From the NCBI GenBank assembly GCA_964526295.1, contig CAZGKW010000044.1, positions 1 to 36,672 on the forward strand: a stretch of DNA of 36,672 nt. The letters are read 5' to 3'. Each line of letters opens with the position of its first letter. Position 1 is the stretch's first letter. Below the pieces are notes generated by a model that saw only the letters and a program-made list of their open reading frames with translations, made no database searches and had not been told where the DNA came from. The stretch comes from CAZGKW01 sp964526295. GTDB taxonomy: Bacteria; Planctomycetota; Phycisphaerae; FEN-1346. This document shows positions 36,495 through 36,672 of the stretch, piece by piece. Made by a program: the position numbers and the translations under genes.

Positions 36495-36672
36495 GGGGCG
36501 GCCGCATACACTATAATTTTCAGGGGGGTCCGCGAAATGGGCCGAAAACCCGGCATTTCGAGCTGGCCGCAGGCGCGATTTCAACGCCGAGATGGCGGGG
36601 ATCGCCGAGCTAAGTCCTTTAACGGCAAGGGCTTAGAGAGATTCATCCTGCTAAGGGTACCCGCGTACGGTT
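36495..36672. other. Unassigned right end with inverted repeats
   Basis: No open frame is convincing here. Seen are a TATAAT box (36512-36517), an inverted pair CGAAATG/CATTTCG (36533-36539, 36554-36560) and TAAGTCCTT/AAGGGCTTA (36611-36619, 36627-36635). The composition is less GC-rich than the genes before. It may be the upstream region of a gene, or an element, that lies outside the window. Confidence 0.3.

Noticed and set aside
36590..36672. tRNA-like gene at the right edge
   Set aside because: The TAAGTCCTT hairpin does not extend into a cloverleaf; no T-loop GGTTCRA or acceptor stem can be formed.

Overview
The window is GC-rich and gene-dense, and looks like a planctomycete chromosome (phylum Planctomycetota, or a close PVC-group relative). 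This is inferred from a PEP-CTERM secreted protein, a lone prepilin-like protein with a long leader, a PilZ protein, a four-helix-bundle (23S intervening-sequence type) protein, many dispersed hairpin repeats, and a typical housekeeping set. No rRNA, tRNA or CRISPR array was found.

Layout. At 1-5.6 kb are a glycosyltransferase-like tail cut by the window edge, gpsA, a small membrane protein overlapping clpX, a SAM methyltransferase and a family-2 glycosyltransferase. At 5.8-12.1 kb are a GNAT acetyltransferase, a flavin-reductase-like protein, an unknown exported protein, a GH10 xylanase, an NtrC-type regulator and phosphate acetyltransferase. At 12.3-16.6 kb are an unknown membrane protein, mgtE, and a 0.9-kb array of inverted REP hairpins ending at a REP-associated tyrosine transposase (RAYT), with one more REP beyond it. 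At 16.7-18.7 kb are an ECF sigma factor, its zinc anti-sigma factor and a secreted unknown. At 18.9-24.1 kb are a zinc-ribbon membrane protein, PilZ, a dihydrouridine synthase, two lipoproteins (one tetraheme) followed by a frameshifted remnant, and a convergent pair made of a polytopic membrane protein and a TiaS-kinase-like protein. At 24.3-26.6 kb are the prepilin-like gene, the PEP-CTERM gene and a ModE-like regulator. At 26.8-31 kb are nucleotide-sugar genes (galE, a UDP-glucuronate decarboxylase-like gene and a FlaA1/PglF-type dehydratase), which suggest surface polysaccharide synthesis. At 31.4-36.3 kb are a PflX-like radical SAM protein, the four-helix-bundle protein, an M29 aminopeptidase, an exported unknown and folE.

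Sigma-70-like promoters with 16-17 bp spacers can be read in front of many genes. At four genes a TANNNT -10 box ends 6-8 nt before the start codon and there is no Shine-Dalgarno site, which suggests leaderless mRNAs. Several unrelated dispersed repeat families lie in the gaps and sometimes enter coding ends: REP/BIME hairpins with a GTAG foot, a 122-bp MITE-like palindrome, CTCTGCG repeats, GAGCC hairpins, GGCGGGT hairpins and heptamer arrays.

The most interesting items are the REP array with its resident RAYT, the truncated TiaS-like kinase paired with an S-component-like membrane protein, the MITE-like element that supplies a stop codon, and the leaderless promoter architecture. All functional calls rest on motif reading by eye. 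No database search was run.
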